Assembly: GCA_910585005.1 (NCBI GenBank)
Contig: CAJUCN010000008.1
Location: forward strand, 62,001 to 126,000
From: an uncultured Lachnospiraceae bacterium
GTDB taxonomy: Bacteria > Bacillota > Clostridia > Lachnospirales > Lachnospiraceae
DNA length: 64,000 nt
Direction of reading: 5' to 3'
This document shows, piece after piece, positions 7,546-15,621 of this stretch (positions are counted from its first letter, which is position 1; the number at the start of each line of letters is the position of its first letter). Position numbers and translations under genes: made by a program. Under the pieces are notes generated by a model. The model was not told the DNA's origin and searched no databases. It worked only from the letters and a program-made list of their open reading frames with translations.

Positions 7546-7608
7546 GTCAATATAGTGTAAAAGAATGTCAAAAGAACATAAGACTTTGGCAAATGGAAAC
7601 AATACAAT
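7546..7608 (+). promoter_or_regulatory. Promoter and putative AraC-type operator of the sugar transporter/GRE operon
   Basis: GTCAATATAGT at 7546-7556 is followed by a second GTCAA at 7567-7571, exactly 21 bp after the first. A -10-like TACAAT is at 7603-7608, 46 nt after the motif, and the -35 position holds AAGACT, a poor match. This copies the arrangement before GH29 (6183-6245). The likely binder is the AraC regulator encoded at 14664-15509. Confidence 0.6.
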
Positions 7609-7639
7609 GTAGGCATATTAAACAACAGGAGGTTTCAAT

Positions 7640-9166
7640 ATGAAAAAGTTTTTAGCTACATTGTTAACGACAGCAATGACTGTCTCCCTTCTTACAGGAT
7701 GCGGCGGAAAGGGGGAGCCGGAGGCACCGGAAGCTCCTGCACAGTCAGAGGATGCAGCGCAGACAGAAGATGTGGCACCGGATGCTGGGGAAGCAGAGGA
7801 TGCAGGGCAGGAAGAGCCTGCGGATGCAGAACAGACAGGTTCAGGCAGCTATGCGGCTTATGATGCGATTGACGTAGAAAGCCTGCGCGGAACCAGTATT
7901 ACTGTGTATACCCATATGGGTCAGAGGGTGTTAGGTGAAGAGAAAAAGGACGAGCAGGGAAATACTTACCGTGATGAAAGCACGGCTATTTTGGCCCAGC
8001 TTGCGGAGCGTTTTGAGGAAGAATATGGAATCCATGTAGATTTCCAGATTTCCCAGACGGAAAGTGACATTGAGCCATTGCTCCAGGTGCAGGATCCGGC
8101 GGTGGATGTCTTTACGAATCCTAACTGGCCGGTAGAAAAGTGGCAGAGTTATGCGGAACCTTATTTTACCTTAGAAGAAGGGGAAGCAATTTATGGAGAA
8201 TATGCCAGTGTTATGCCGAATGATGGAGAATATATCTATTCCCTTATGCCTGGGAAAGCATATGACAATGCAGTCGTTTACAATGAAGAAGCGATCAAGT
8301 CAGTAGGATATGACGCAATTCCAGGGACACTGGACGAGTTTAATGAAATGTGCAAGAAGCTGAAAGAGGCAGGGATTACGCCTATTTCCCTTCATAGAGT
8401 AGAGAACTGGCCGTTAGACACCTTAAAGGGATTTGCCAACTATGTGTCAGGGGACAATGATACCTTTGATGCGATGTTAAAGAGTGACACTCCTTTTAAT
8501 GAGGATGAGCCGGTAGGAAAGACGATTAAAATGTATACTCAGTGGAAAGCGGATGGATTCTTTGAGCCTGAGATGTACACAGACTTTGGTGTGGCAATGG
8601 ATTCCGTTGCTTATGGCGATGCTGCAATGATGTTATTTGGTTCCTGGGTAGTTCCTCAGATCCAGGGAAGGGTTCCGGAAGGGACGAGTCCTTCTGTCAT
8701 TAAATTTGCACCTGCGCCTGATTTTGGCAATGGCAGATTAGTTACAGCGGCAGCAGCAGATAACTACTCTATCGGAAAAGGATCTGATAATAAGGATGCG
8801 GCAAGACTGTTTATTGAGTACATTGCTGAAGATGCCCAGTTTATTGCAGACAGCGGATTTATAGCAAACAAAGCAGGCGTAGAGCCGATCGTACCGGATT
8901 TGTATGCGGTGATTGATGAAGCCATTGAAAAAGGAGAAGCATCTACGGTCCTGCAGGCAGCAACTACCCAGAACAAGCTGAATAATGAAGAAGCTTTAGG
9001 GGAAGCAAACCTGCTTGCTGATATCAAATGGGCAGGAAATCTGTTTGACGCCCTGGATGTGACAAAGCCTGATGACTGGAGCGCTTACGAAAAGCAGGTA
9101 CAGACGCAAAACGAGGCATATGCAGAAGCAAAAGAATATTTGGGATATGAATGGATCGGGGAATGA
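7640..9166 (+). CDS. Sugar ABC transporter substrate-binding lipoprotein
   Basis: 508 residues. A lipoprotein signal peptide ends LLTGC, with the lipidated Cys at 21, followed by a Pro/Glu/Ala-rich acidic linker (about residues 24-70) that tethers the domain to the membrane. The rest is a family 1 extracellular solute-binding fold, with SITVYTHMGQR and the aromatic-rich hinge (FGSWVVPQIQGR) of carbohydrate binders. It captures oligosaccharides for the two permeases downstream (72-nt gap). No cognate ATPase is encoded nearby; Lachnospiraceae transporters of this type usually use a shared MsmK-like ATPase encoded elsewhere. The ribosome-binding site is AGGAGG. Confidence 0.92.
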   Translation: MKKFLATLLTTAMTVSLLTGCGGKGEPEAPEAPAQSEDAAQTEDVAPDAGEAEDAGQEEPADAEQTGSGSYAAYDAIDVESLRGTSITVYTHMGQRVLGEEKKDEQGNTYRDESTAILAQLAERFEEEYGIHVDFQISQTESDIEPLLQVQDPAVDVFTNPNWPVEKWQSYAEPYFTLEEGEAIYGEYASVMPNDGEYIYSLMPGKAYDNAVVYNEEAIKSVGYDAIPGTLDEFNEMCKKLKEAGITPISLHRVENWPLDTLKGFANYVSGDNDTFDAMLKSDTPFNEDEPVGKTIKMYTQWKADGFFEPEMYTDFGVAMDSVAYGDAAMMLFGSWVVPQIQGRVPEGTSPSVIKFAPAPDFGNGRLVTAAAADNYSIGKGSDNKDAARLFIEYIAEDAQFIADSGFIANKAGVEPIVPDLYAVIDEAIEKGEASTVLQAATTQNKLNNEEALGEANLLADIKWAGNLFDALDVTKPDDWSAYEKQVQTQNEAYAEAKEYLGYEWIGE

Positions 9167-9238
9167 TCTAAGAAAAGGAAATGATTTAGGACTGGGCAGC
9201 TCTTTGGGGCTGTCCGGTCTGGTCTATAAGGAGAAGGT

Positions 9239-10096
9239 ATGAAAAATAAAAGCAGGACAAAACTGATCGTATGTTTTTTAGCGCTGCCTTTGGTGCACCT
9301 ATTGATTTTTTCGTATGTCCCTATACTTGCCAACGTAGGACTTAGCTTTACCAACTGGAAGGGAGTGGGTACACCCAAGTGGGTGGGAGGAAGAAATTAT
9401 CAGAAACTGCTCACGGATCCACAGTATATTGCCATGTTTAAAAATTGCCTGTGGTATTTTGCAGTGGCGGTTCCACAATTGCTTCTGGCATTTGTGCTTG
9501 CAGTGGTAGTCAATGGAAAATTCCGGGGGCTGAGTATTTTTAAGGGGATCTTAATTATCCCCTATTTATTAAACGGCGTTATCGTATCGACGATTTTTAT
9601 CATCTTTTTCAATAACAGCGGTACGCTCAATGCGATCTTACAATTTTTAGGGTTAGGTAATTTTACCCAGCAGTGGCTTCAGAACCTGAAACTGGTAAAT
9701 CCGTCTATTGCATCGATCAGTATTTGGCGTTACTACGGAATGAACTTTATTATGTTCTTTGGGGCGCTCCAGACGATTCCAACAGAATTGTATGAGGCGG
9801 CAGCAGTGGACGGATGTACGAAGCTGCAGGAAATCCGCTATATTTCCATCCCATTTATCAAAAAGGTGCTCTTTATCAACATTCTGCTGAGTGTGTCCGG
9901 TTCCATACAGGTATTTGAGATCCCTTATATTATGATGAACGGCGGTAACGGGACTTTGACCCCGGTCATCCAGATCCAGCAGAGTATGAGGGATAACCGG
10001 GTTGGGTTTGCAGCGGCTCTGGCGGTAATGGTATTTTTTATCGTACTGCTGGCGATCGGAGTACAGAAGCTGTTTATAAAGGAGGACAACGAATGA
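9239..10096 (+). CDS. Sugar ABC transporter permease (MalF/UgpA type)
   Basis: A 285-residue protein with about six transmembrane segments. The EAA loop that contacts the ATPase is visible (YEAAAVDGCTKLQEIRYISIP, here about residues 180-200, with the invariant EAA...DG). It forms the membrane channel with the next permease and takes substrate from the upstream binding protein. The stop overlaps the next start (ATGA), so the two are translationally coupled. AAGGAGAAGG precedes the start. Confidence 0.92.
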   Translation: MKNKSRTKLIVCFLALPLVHLLIFSYVPILANVGLSFTNWKGVGTPKWVGGRNYQKLLTDPQYIAMFKNCLWYFAVAVPQLLLAFVLAVVVNGKFRGLSIFKGILIIPYLLNGVIVSTIFIIFFNNSGTLNAILQFLGLGNFTQQWLQNLKLVNPSIASISIWRYYGMNFIMFFGALQTIPTELYEAAAVDGCTKLQEIRYISIPFIKKVLFINILLSVSGSIQVFEIPYIMMNGGNGTLTPVIQIQQSMRDNRVGFAAALAVMVFFIVLLAIGVQKLFIKEDNE

Positions 10097-10920
10097 TACG
10101 GGAAAGCAGATTCTATAGAATAGTCAGATATGTCATCCTTGTGCTGGCCAGCCTGTTTGTGATCATACCTTTAGTGCCGCTTGTATTTATGGCATTTAAG
10201 ACAGGACGGGAGTATACGGAAACATCGGTGCTTGCGCCTCCGGCAAACTGGATGAATTTTTATAATTTTTCATATGCCATCCGGGTGGGGGAACTTGGAA
10301 AAGCGCTTTTTCATACGGTGATCATTTTGGGAATATCCCTTGCCGTCCAGATTTTATTTACATGTATGGTATCTTATGTGTTGCACCGGTTTGATTTCAG
10401 AGGTAAAAAAGTGGTGAAAACCCTCTTTACGCTTACTATGTTTATCCCGGCGGTGACCACCCAGACAGTGGTCTTTAGGATGATGTACGCGGCAGGGCTG
10501 GTAAACTCCATGTGGAGCGTAGTGATTTTATATTCAGGGGTAGGCATTATAGGAATCTACATTATGTTAAATCTGTTGGATTCCATATCGAAAGAATTGG
10601 ATGAGGCGGCATTGATTGACGGAGCGGGATATTTTTATATTTTTTGGAAAATTGTATTCCCGCTTTTGAAACCGGCGTGTACCACTTTGCTGATCTTAAA
10701 TGGGATAGGATTGTATAATGATTTTTATATCCCCAATTTGTACCTGAATAAAGAAGTGCAGACCTTTACGGTGGCCTTGTATAAGTTTTTTGGTTCGATG
10801 TCAACGCCCTTTGAGATCGTGGCGGCAGCAATTTTAATAGGGATCGTTCCTATTGGCATTGTATTTTTATGTCTCCAAAAATATATTTATTACAGCCTGG
10901 CAGGGGCAGTGAAATCATGA
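10093..10920 (+). CDS. Sugar ABC transporter permease (MalG/UgpE type)
   Basis: A 275-residue, six-segment membrane protein. The EAA loop is LDEAALIDGAGYFYIFWKIV with the expected EAA and G spacing. It pairs with the preceding permease in a carbohydrate uptake 1 family importer. It overlaps both neighbours by 4 nt, which puts permease, permease and DUF624 in one translationally coupled run. The substrate is presumably a manno-, cello- or fucosylated oligosaccharide, judged from nearby hydrolases and the epimerase; this is inference. Confidence 0.92.
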   Translation: MIRESRFYRIVRYVILVLASLFVIIPLVPLVFMAFKTGREYTETSVLAPPANWMNFYNFSYAIRVGELGKALFHTVIILGISLAVQILFTCMVSYVLHRFDFRGKKVVKTLFTLTMFIPAVTTQTVVFRMMYAAGLVNSMWSVVILYSGVGIIGIYIMLNLLDSISKELDEAALIDGAGYFYIFWKIVFPLLKPACTTLLILNGIGLYNDFYIPNLYLNKEVQTFTVALYKFFGSMSTPFEIVAAAILIGIVPIGIVFLCLQKYIYYSLAGAVKS

Positions 10921-11510
10921 TGACGGAGACGAAATGGTTGAAAGTTTTATCTATGATCCATTTGGTGGCTGTTTTGAGTATATGCTTTTTTTGCGTTTGT
11001 CTGTTTTCTCTGACGATTCTGCTTCCGCCTGCACTGTGCGCCGTATTTGCGGTGGGGAAAGAATTGATTGAAAACAAATATAATGTATATGACGGGCTTT
11101 TTAAAAAATTTTGGAAACAGATGCTGGCTCTGAAAAATAGCCTGCGGTTCCTTCCGCTATGGCTGCTTTCGGCCTTGCAGGTTGTAGGAATTTGGGCTTC
11201 GCAAAATATGGGACTTTTTGTCCTTCAAGTGATATTATTGGTATGTGGAGCTTTTTTACTTACTTACCTGTTATACTCCTGTGCGTATGTTGTCTTTTTG
11301 GACGAGAAGGTGCGCTGTGAAGAGGTATTTGTAAGGATGTTCAGCAGGGTCGGGATTTTAGTCAGTCTCTTTTGTTTGATGGTGCTGGCGATGGTCTTCT
11401 TTCAGCCCCGGTTTTTACCTGTCTTGTTTTTGGGAGGGAGTTTTCCTTTGCTTGTCATAGAGGCGGCTATTTATGTGACGGTGAAAGAACCGGAGAGTAG
11501 GAAGGAATGA
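10917..11510 (+). CDS. DUF624 (YesL-like) membrane protein
   Basis: About 197 residues from the ATG at 10917 (MMTETKWLKV), which overlaps the permease stop; ATG 10920 is equally possible. There are four or five hydrophobic segments and the DUF624 pattern near the first helices (LTILLPPALCAVFAVGKEL). YesL-type proteins are habitually found next to family 1 sugar ABC transporters in Bacillota, but their biochemical role is not established. The position here fits that rule and supports the operon continuing into the activase and GRE genes 30 nt downstream. Confidence 0.8.
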   Translation: MMTETKWLKVLSMIHLVAVLSICFFCVCLFSLTILLPPALCAVFAVGKELIENKYNVYDGLFKKFWKQMLALKNSLRFLPLWLLSALQVVGIWASQNMGLFVLQVILLVCGAFLLTYLLYSCAYVVFLDEKVRCEEVFVRMFSRVGILVSLFCLMVLAMVFFQPRFLPVLFLGGSFPLLVIEAAIYVTVKEPESRKE

Positions 11511-11540
11511 TAAAGAGATAGCAGGAGGTTGAGTTCTCAG

Positions 11541-12419
11541 ATGGATGGGATGATCATGGAAATACAGCGGTTCTGTCTACAGGATGGACCGGGCATCCGG
11601 ACTACGGTGTTTTTGAAAGGATGCAATATGAAATGTAAATGGTGCCATAACCCGGAAAGTATGGAAATGGCTCCGGTATTGATGTACCGGGATGAGGCCT
11701 GCATAGGCTGCGGAGGATGTGCCCGCATTTGCCCGAATGGGGTACATCAGGTAAGTGGCAGCGTACATAAAGTTGACCGGAGCAAATGCACAGGCTGTGG
11801 CGTCTGCATAGGGAGCTGCCCGGTGGAAGCTCTGTCGATGAACGGTTTAAGGGTAAGCGCCGGCCAGGTAATGGAGGAGATCTGTAAGGATGAAAAATAT
11901 TATGAAAGTTCCGGCGGCGGTGTGACTTTTTCCGGTGGTGAGGCTACTTTGCAGCCAGAATTTTTGAAGGAGCTTTTAGCGCTGTGCAAAGAAAGAGGGT
12001 ATCATACTGCAGTGGAGACCAACGGGCTGCTTTCCCCTGACTTGTTAACGGACTTACTTGTGCTGGTGGATCTGTTTCTTTTGGATTATAAGGTTACCGG
12101 GCAGGAACATGCCATGTGGACAGGGGTACCGGGAGAGCCAGTCCTGCAGAGCCTTGAGAAAATGCAAGAGGCTGGAGGCAAAGTAATCCTGCGTTGTCCC
12201 ATCATACCCGGAATCAATGATACAAAGGTGCATTTTGCTGCAATCAGGGATCTAAAAAAGAACTACTCCTGCATAGATCATGTGGAAGTCATGGCTTATC
12301 ATGATATTGGCAAAGGAAAATGGAAAGAATGCGGGAAAATATATGAGCTTGGACATATACAAACGGTACTGCCGGAACAAAAAAGAGTTTGGGAAGAGGA
12401 AATAAATAAGGAGGAATAA
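11541..12419 (+). CDS. Glycyl radical enzyme activating enzyme (radical SAM)
   Basis: 292 residues from ATG 11541, with AGGAGG at 11523-11528. The radical SAM motif CX3CX2C is Cys28, 32 and 35 (GCNMKCKWC). Two ferredoxin-type 4Fe-4S inserts follow at 54-64 (CIGCGGCARIC) and 83-93 (CTGCGVCIGSC), as in activases of the dehydratase-type GREs and unlike the minimal PFL activase. GGEATLQPEF is the conserved GGEP-like loop, with Ala in place of Pro. It uses S-adenosylmethionine and one electron to abstract hydrogen from the glycine of its partner, here the gene starting 2 nt downstream. It is oxygen-sensitive and cytoplasmic. Confidence 0.93.
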   Translation: MDGMIMEIQRFCLQDGPGIRTTVFLKGCNMKCKWCHNPESMEMAPVLMYRDEACIGCGGCARICPNGVHQVSGSVHKVDRSKCTGCGVCIGSCPVEALSMNGLRVSAGQVMEEICKDEKYYESSGGGVTFSGGEATLQPEFLKELLALCKERGYHTAVETNGLLSPDLLTDLLVLVDLFLLDYKVTGQEHAMWTGVPGEPVLQSLEKMQEAGGKVILRCPIIPGINDTKVHFAAIRDLKKNYSCIDHVEVMAYHDIGKGKWKECGKIYELGHIQTVLPEQKRVWEEEINKEE

Positions 12420-12421
12420 AA

Positions 12422-14650
12422 ATGCTGCGGCCAAAAAGAAATAAGATAAAAGAGGCAACGGAATTTACAGATCTTTATAACCAGTATTCATACGATAAAA
12501 ATATAAGGGAAGCAATGTGCGTGGACTATCAGCTTAAGCATATCCTGCTTCCGCTTGAAGAAGATGACATGCTGGCCGGAAAAATGGAACATGGATACAT
12601 AGGGTTTTCTTCGCAGTATGGAGGCATTTACACCTATTATTATAATGAAATACCATACATGACGGCGCTGGAAGAGTGTAGGGGCCAACTTTCGGAAGAG
12701 GAACAAATGAAAGCGGAATTTGCCGCAGAATTTTGGAAACTGGAAAATACGGCCAAAAAACATGCAGATGCGTTTATAAGCCGGTATGGTTTTGAACCGC
12801 CTCATAGCTATAAAAATTATGGGTTTTATAATTGTGACAGCCGGGTAGCGGGCACCAATCTGGATTTTCATCTTTTGATGGAAAAGGGACTTTGCGGAAT
12901 GGAGCAGGAAATTGCAAAAGGGATAGAGCAAAACGGCGACAGTACCTTTTACCAGGCTCTGAACATGTGGATCCGGTCGCTTAAGGATGTCTGTGAGACT
13001 TATGCAGGGCAGGCCAGGGAACTTTCAAAAACGGCTGGGGAAGAGGGGAGGAGAAGTTATTTCTCTAAGCTGGCAGGAGCGCTTACCAATCTTACAGTCA
13101 GGCCCCCTGAAACCTTTTTGGAGGGAATACAGCTTATGTGGATCTATTCTGTTAGCTGTGACCTGATGAATTACGGAAGGATGGACGATTATCTTGCCCC
13201 CCTTTATATGGCGGATCAGCAGGCGGAAAGGATCACGGAGGAAGAAACCATCGCCATTATTTTAGGGTTATATAAACATTTTAAAGAGATCGATAAGGTT
13301 CATGACTGCCGTGTGATCCTTGGAGGAGTCGGAAGAAAATACCCGGATGAGGCGGATCGGCTGGCAATCCTGTTTATGGAGGCATCCAGGCGTTTTAAGG
13401 ATACGGTTCCCCAGTTGACCCTCCGGTATTATAAAGGGATGTCCAAAGAAGTATTTAGAAAGGCGATGGAGGTCAATGCCGAGGGTTGTACTTTTCCCAT
13501 CATTTATTCGGATGAGACGAATGTGCCGGCGGTGGAAAAACTTTATGGGGTTACCAGGCAGGAGGCGGAGCAGTATGTTCCCTTCGGGTGCGGCGAGTAT
13601 GTGTTGATCGGGTATAGCCTTGGGACGCCTAATAATGGTGTGAATTTGTTAAAAGCCCTGGAAATTACACTGCACAATGGAAAGGACTGTTTCCACAATG
13701 TGGTTTGTGGGAAACAGACAGGGGAGGCGGATTCGCTGGTTACATTTGAGCAGCTTTGGGATGCCTTCTGCCAGCAGTTAAAAGAACCGGTACGTCAGTT
13801 GGCGGTGCATAAGATGTTGAATTACCAGGTAGCAGGGGCAGCGGCGCCTTATCTGCACCAGAGCCTTTTGATGCATGACTGTATTGAAAAAGGACTGCCT
13901 CTTTTGGAAGGCGGCGTCCGCTATTTAAATGCGGCCAGTGAAATCTTCGGGCTGATCAGTTGTGCGGACAGTCTTACTGCAATTAAGAAGTATGTCTATG
14001 AGGAAAAGCGGTTTACGCTGCCGGAACTTGTGGATATTTTGGATCATAACTATGAAGGCAGGGAAGATGTTAGGAAGCTTTTGCTTGCGGCTCCTAAGTA
14101 TGGGAATGATGATAAGACGGCGGATGAGATGGCGGTACAGGTTTTTCGTCTGATTGCCGATATGACGTTGGAGGCAGGGAAGGAAGCTGGGCTTAACAGG
14201 TATGCCATAGTCAGCGTTAATAATTCCATGAGCGCGGAGTGGGGCGGATATTGTCTGGCATCCGCTTGTGGCAGACGCCGGGGAGAAGCTATGTCTAATG
14301 GAAATGCGCCGTCTATCGGAGCGGACAAAAAAGGCATAACGGCGCTACTAAATTCCATGGCTAAATTTGACAATGATAAGCATGTGGGAGTGATTAATAA
14401 CATTCGCTTTACCAAGGAAATGTTTACGGAAAATATGGATAAAATTACTTTGCTGCTACAGGCTTTTTATGAAAACGGCGGTGTCCAGAACAATATTACC
14501 GTGGTAGGCCGGGAAGATTTGGAAAGGGCGATGGAAGAACCGGAAAATTACCAAAACCTGCTGGTGCGTATTGGAGGGTTCAGCGCCAGATTTGTGACTC
14601 TGAGCCCTGTGGTGCAAAGAGAGATTATAGCCCGCACCACATACCAATAA
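12422..14650 (+). CDS. Glycyl radical enzyme of unassigned substrate (PFL/GRE superfamily)
   Basis: 742 residues, cytoplasmic, about 40-50 shorter than many dehydratase-type GREs. The C-terminal radical loop is VRIGGFSARF, with the radical Gly at about 719. The active-site loop is PFGCGEYVLIG, with the thiyl Cys390 and a Glu392. Known dehydratases and decarboxylases usually read GCVEP here, and PFL has two adjacent cysteines, so GCGEYVL marks a divergent branch. The Cys-x-Glu arrangement suggests C-O or C-N bond cleavage rather than pyruvate formation. It is the last gene of the sugar transporter operon and 2 nt after its activase, which points to a carbohydrate-derived substrate. Some GREs are known to open anhydro-sugar phosphates (YbiW/PflD), but I cannot assign that here. 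Confidence 0.9.
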   Translation: MLRPKRNKIKEATEFTDLYNQYSYDKNIREAMCVDYQLKHILLPLEEDDMLAGKMEHGYIGFSSQYGGIYTYYYNEIPYMTALEECRGQLSEEEQMKAEFAAEFWKLENTAKKHADAFISRYGFEPPHSYKNYGFYNCDSRVAGTNLDFHLLMEKGLCGMEQEIAKGIEQNGDSTFYQALNMWIRSLKDVCETYAGQARELSKTAGEEGRRSYFSKLAGALTNLTVRPPETFLEGIQLMWIYSVSCDLMNYGRMDDYLAPLYMADQQAERITEEETIAIILGLYKHFKEIDKVHDCRVILGGVGRKYPDEADRLAILFMEASRRFKDTVPQLTLRYYKGMSKEVFRKAMEVNAEGCTFPIIYSDETNVPAVEKLYGVTRQEAEQYVPFGCGEYVLIGYSLGTPNNGVNLLKALEITLHNGKDCFHNVVCGKQTGEADSLVTFEQLWDAFCQQLKEPVRQLAVHKMLNYQVAGAAAPYLHQSLLMHDCIEKGLPLLEGGVRYLNAASEIFGLISCADSLTAIKKYVYEEKRFTLPELVDILDHNYEGREDVRKLLLAAPKYGNDDKTADEMAVQVFRLIADMTLEAGKEAGLNRYAIVSVNNSMSAEWGGYCLASACGRRRGEAMSNGNAPSIGADKKGITALLNSMAKFDNDKHVGVINNIRFTKEMFTENMDKITLLLQAFYENGGVQNNITVVGREDLERAMEEPENYQNLLVRIGGFSARFVTLSPVVQREIIARTTYQ

Positions 14651-14663
14651 TCTGCCCAAACTT

Positions 14664-15509
14664 TTAAGTGTGGGACTGGTAACGCTCCAGGAATTTTTTG
14701 GGGGAACATTCAAATTGTTTTTGAAAGACCCGGTAAAAATGGCTGAGATTATTAAACCCACACTCATGGCAGATGGTAATAATCTCCATGTCTGTTTCTA
14801 AAAGCAGTTTTATGGCAAGGTTCATGCGCTTGGTATTGATGAATTCCGTTGGAGTTAAATTCAGATACTTACGGAATTCCCGGTTTAAATGCTCTTGTGA
14901 CATATTTGCCAGGCGCAGCAGGCAGGGAAGGCCCTCTATAAAATGCTCCGGCCGGTCCATGGCAAGGAGAAGCTGGGAGAGCCAGGAAGGCATCAAAGTA
15001 TTTTTCCCGGAGATATCTGGCTCGGCAAGAAAGCGATAGAGAAAAAAAGGAAGTAGGGAAGAGAAATATCTTCGCCGCAAAGATCCCGCTTCCTTTTTTT
15101 CAAAATGGAGCAGTTTCCGCTTAATGTCTGTAAAGTTATATCCATCTAAGAGGATGTGGGGAGATAACTCCGGTTCATCAAAATAGCGCTCAGGGCAGTC
15201 GGTGAGCGCCTTGGCAGCCTGGAATAAGCTGATAGGGAAACCTATGTTGATCAGCTCAAAGTCATATTGGTTGAAAAAGTCATATTTATGAACATCTTTA
15301 GGGCGGATCAGTACAAAAGATCCCTCTGAGAGCAATTGGGTACTGCCATTGATGCAATGAATGGCCATGCCCTTTGAGACCAAAAAAAGCTCATAAAAGG
15401 TGTGGGTATGGAGCTGATAGGTTTCCGTTACGCTAAACTGATGAAGGAAACCGCCGCCGCTTGCCATTTCCGGCTCTGAGAGAAAAAGTTTTATAGGTTG
15501 GGTTGTCAT
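14664..15509 (-). CDS. AraC family transcriptional regulator
   Basis: 281 residues from ATG 15509 (MTTQPIKLFL), preceded by AGGAG at about 10 nt; an in-frame ATG at 15545 lacks one. An N-terminal cupin-like sensor domain (HTHTFYELFLVSKG near residue 35, then VLIRPKDVHKY) is followed by two helix-turn-helix motifs in the last 100 residues, ending with the signature GFNNLSHFYRVFQKQFECSP. It is convergent with the GRE gene and divergent from the epimerase, so it sits at the centre of the glycan locus. It is the best candidate to bind the shared 21-bp direct repeats upstream of GH29 and the transporter operon. The sugar effector is unknown. Confidence 0.9.
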   Translation of the reverse strand: MTTQPIKLFLSEPEMASGGGFLHQFSVTETYQLHTHTFYELFLVSKGMAIHCINGSTQLLSEGSFVLIRPKDVHKYDFFNQYDFELINIGFPISLFQAAKALTDCPERYFDEPELSPHILLDGYNFTDIKRKLLHFEKKEAGSLRRRYFSSLLPFFLYRFLAEPDISGKNTLMPSWLSQLLLAMDRPEHFIEGLPCLLRLANMSQEHLNREFRKYLNLTPTEFINTKRMNLAIKLLLETDMEIITICHECGFNNLSHFYRVFQKQFECSPKKFLERYQSHT

Positions 15510-15529
15510 TATGCCATGCTCCTGAGTTT

Positions 15530-15604
15530 TATAATATAGTTCCAAGACTTTAAAGAATTATAACATTGCTTAAATTTTAAAGCAAAGAAAATACAAAATA
15601 TAAC
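15530..15604 (+). promoter_or_regulatory. Epimerase promoter region with a partial copy of the shared operator
   Basis: AATATAGT at 15533-15540 repeats the core of the GTCAATATAGT motif in the same orientation toward the gene, 81 nt before the start, as at the transporter operon (83 nt). The GTC part and a clear second half-site at 21 bp are not conserved. Possible -10 boxes are TACAAA (15592-15597) and TATAAC (15599-15604). The region also contains the araC start-side DNA, so it could serve both genes. Confidence 0.4.
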
Positions 15605-15621
15605 AAGAAAAGAGGTTAAAA

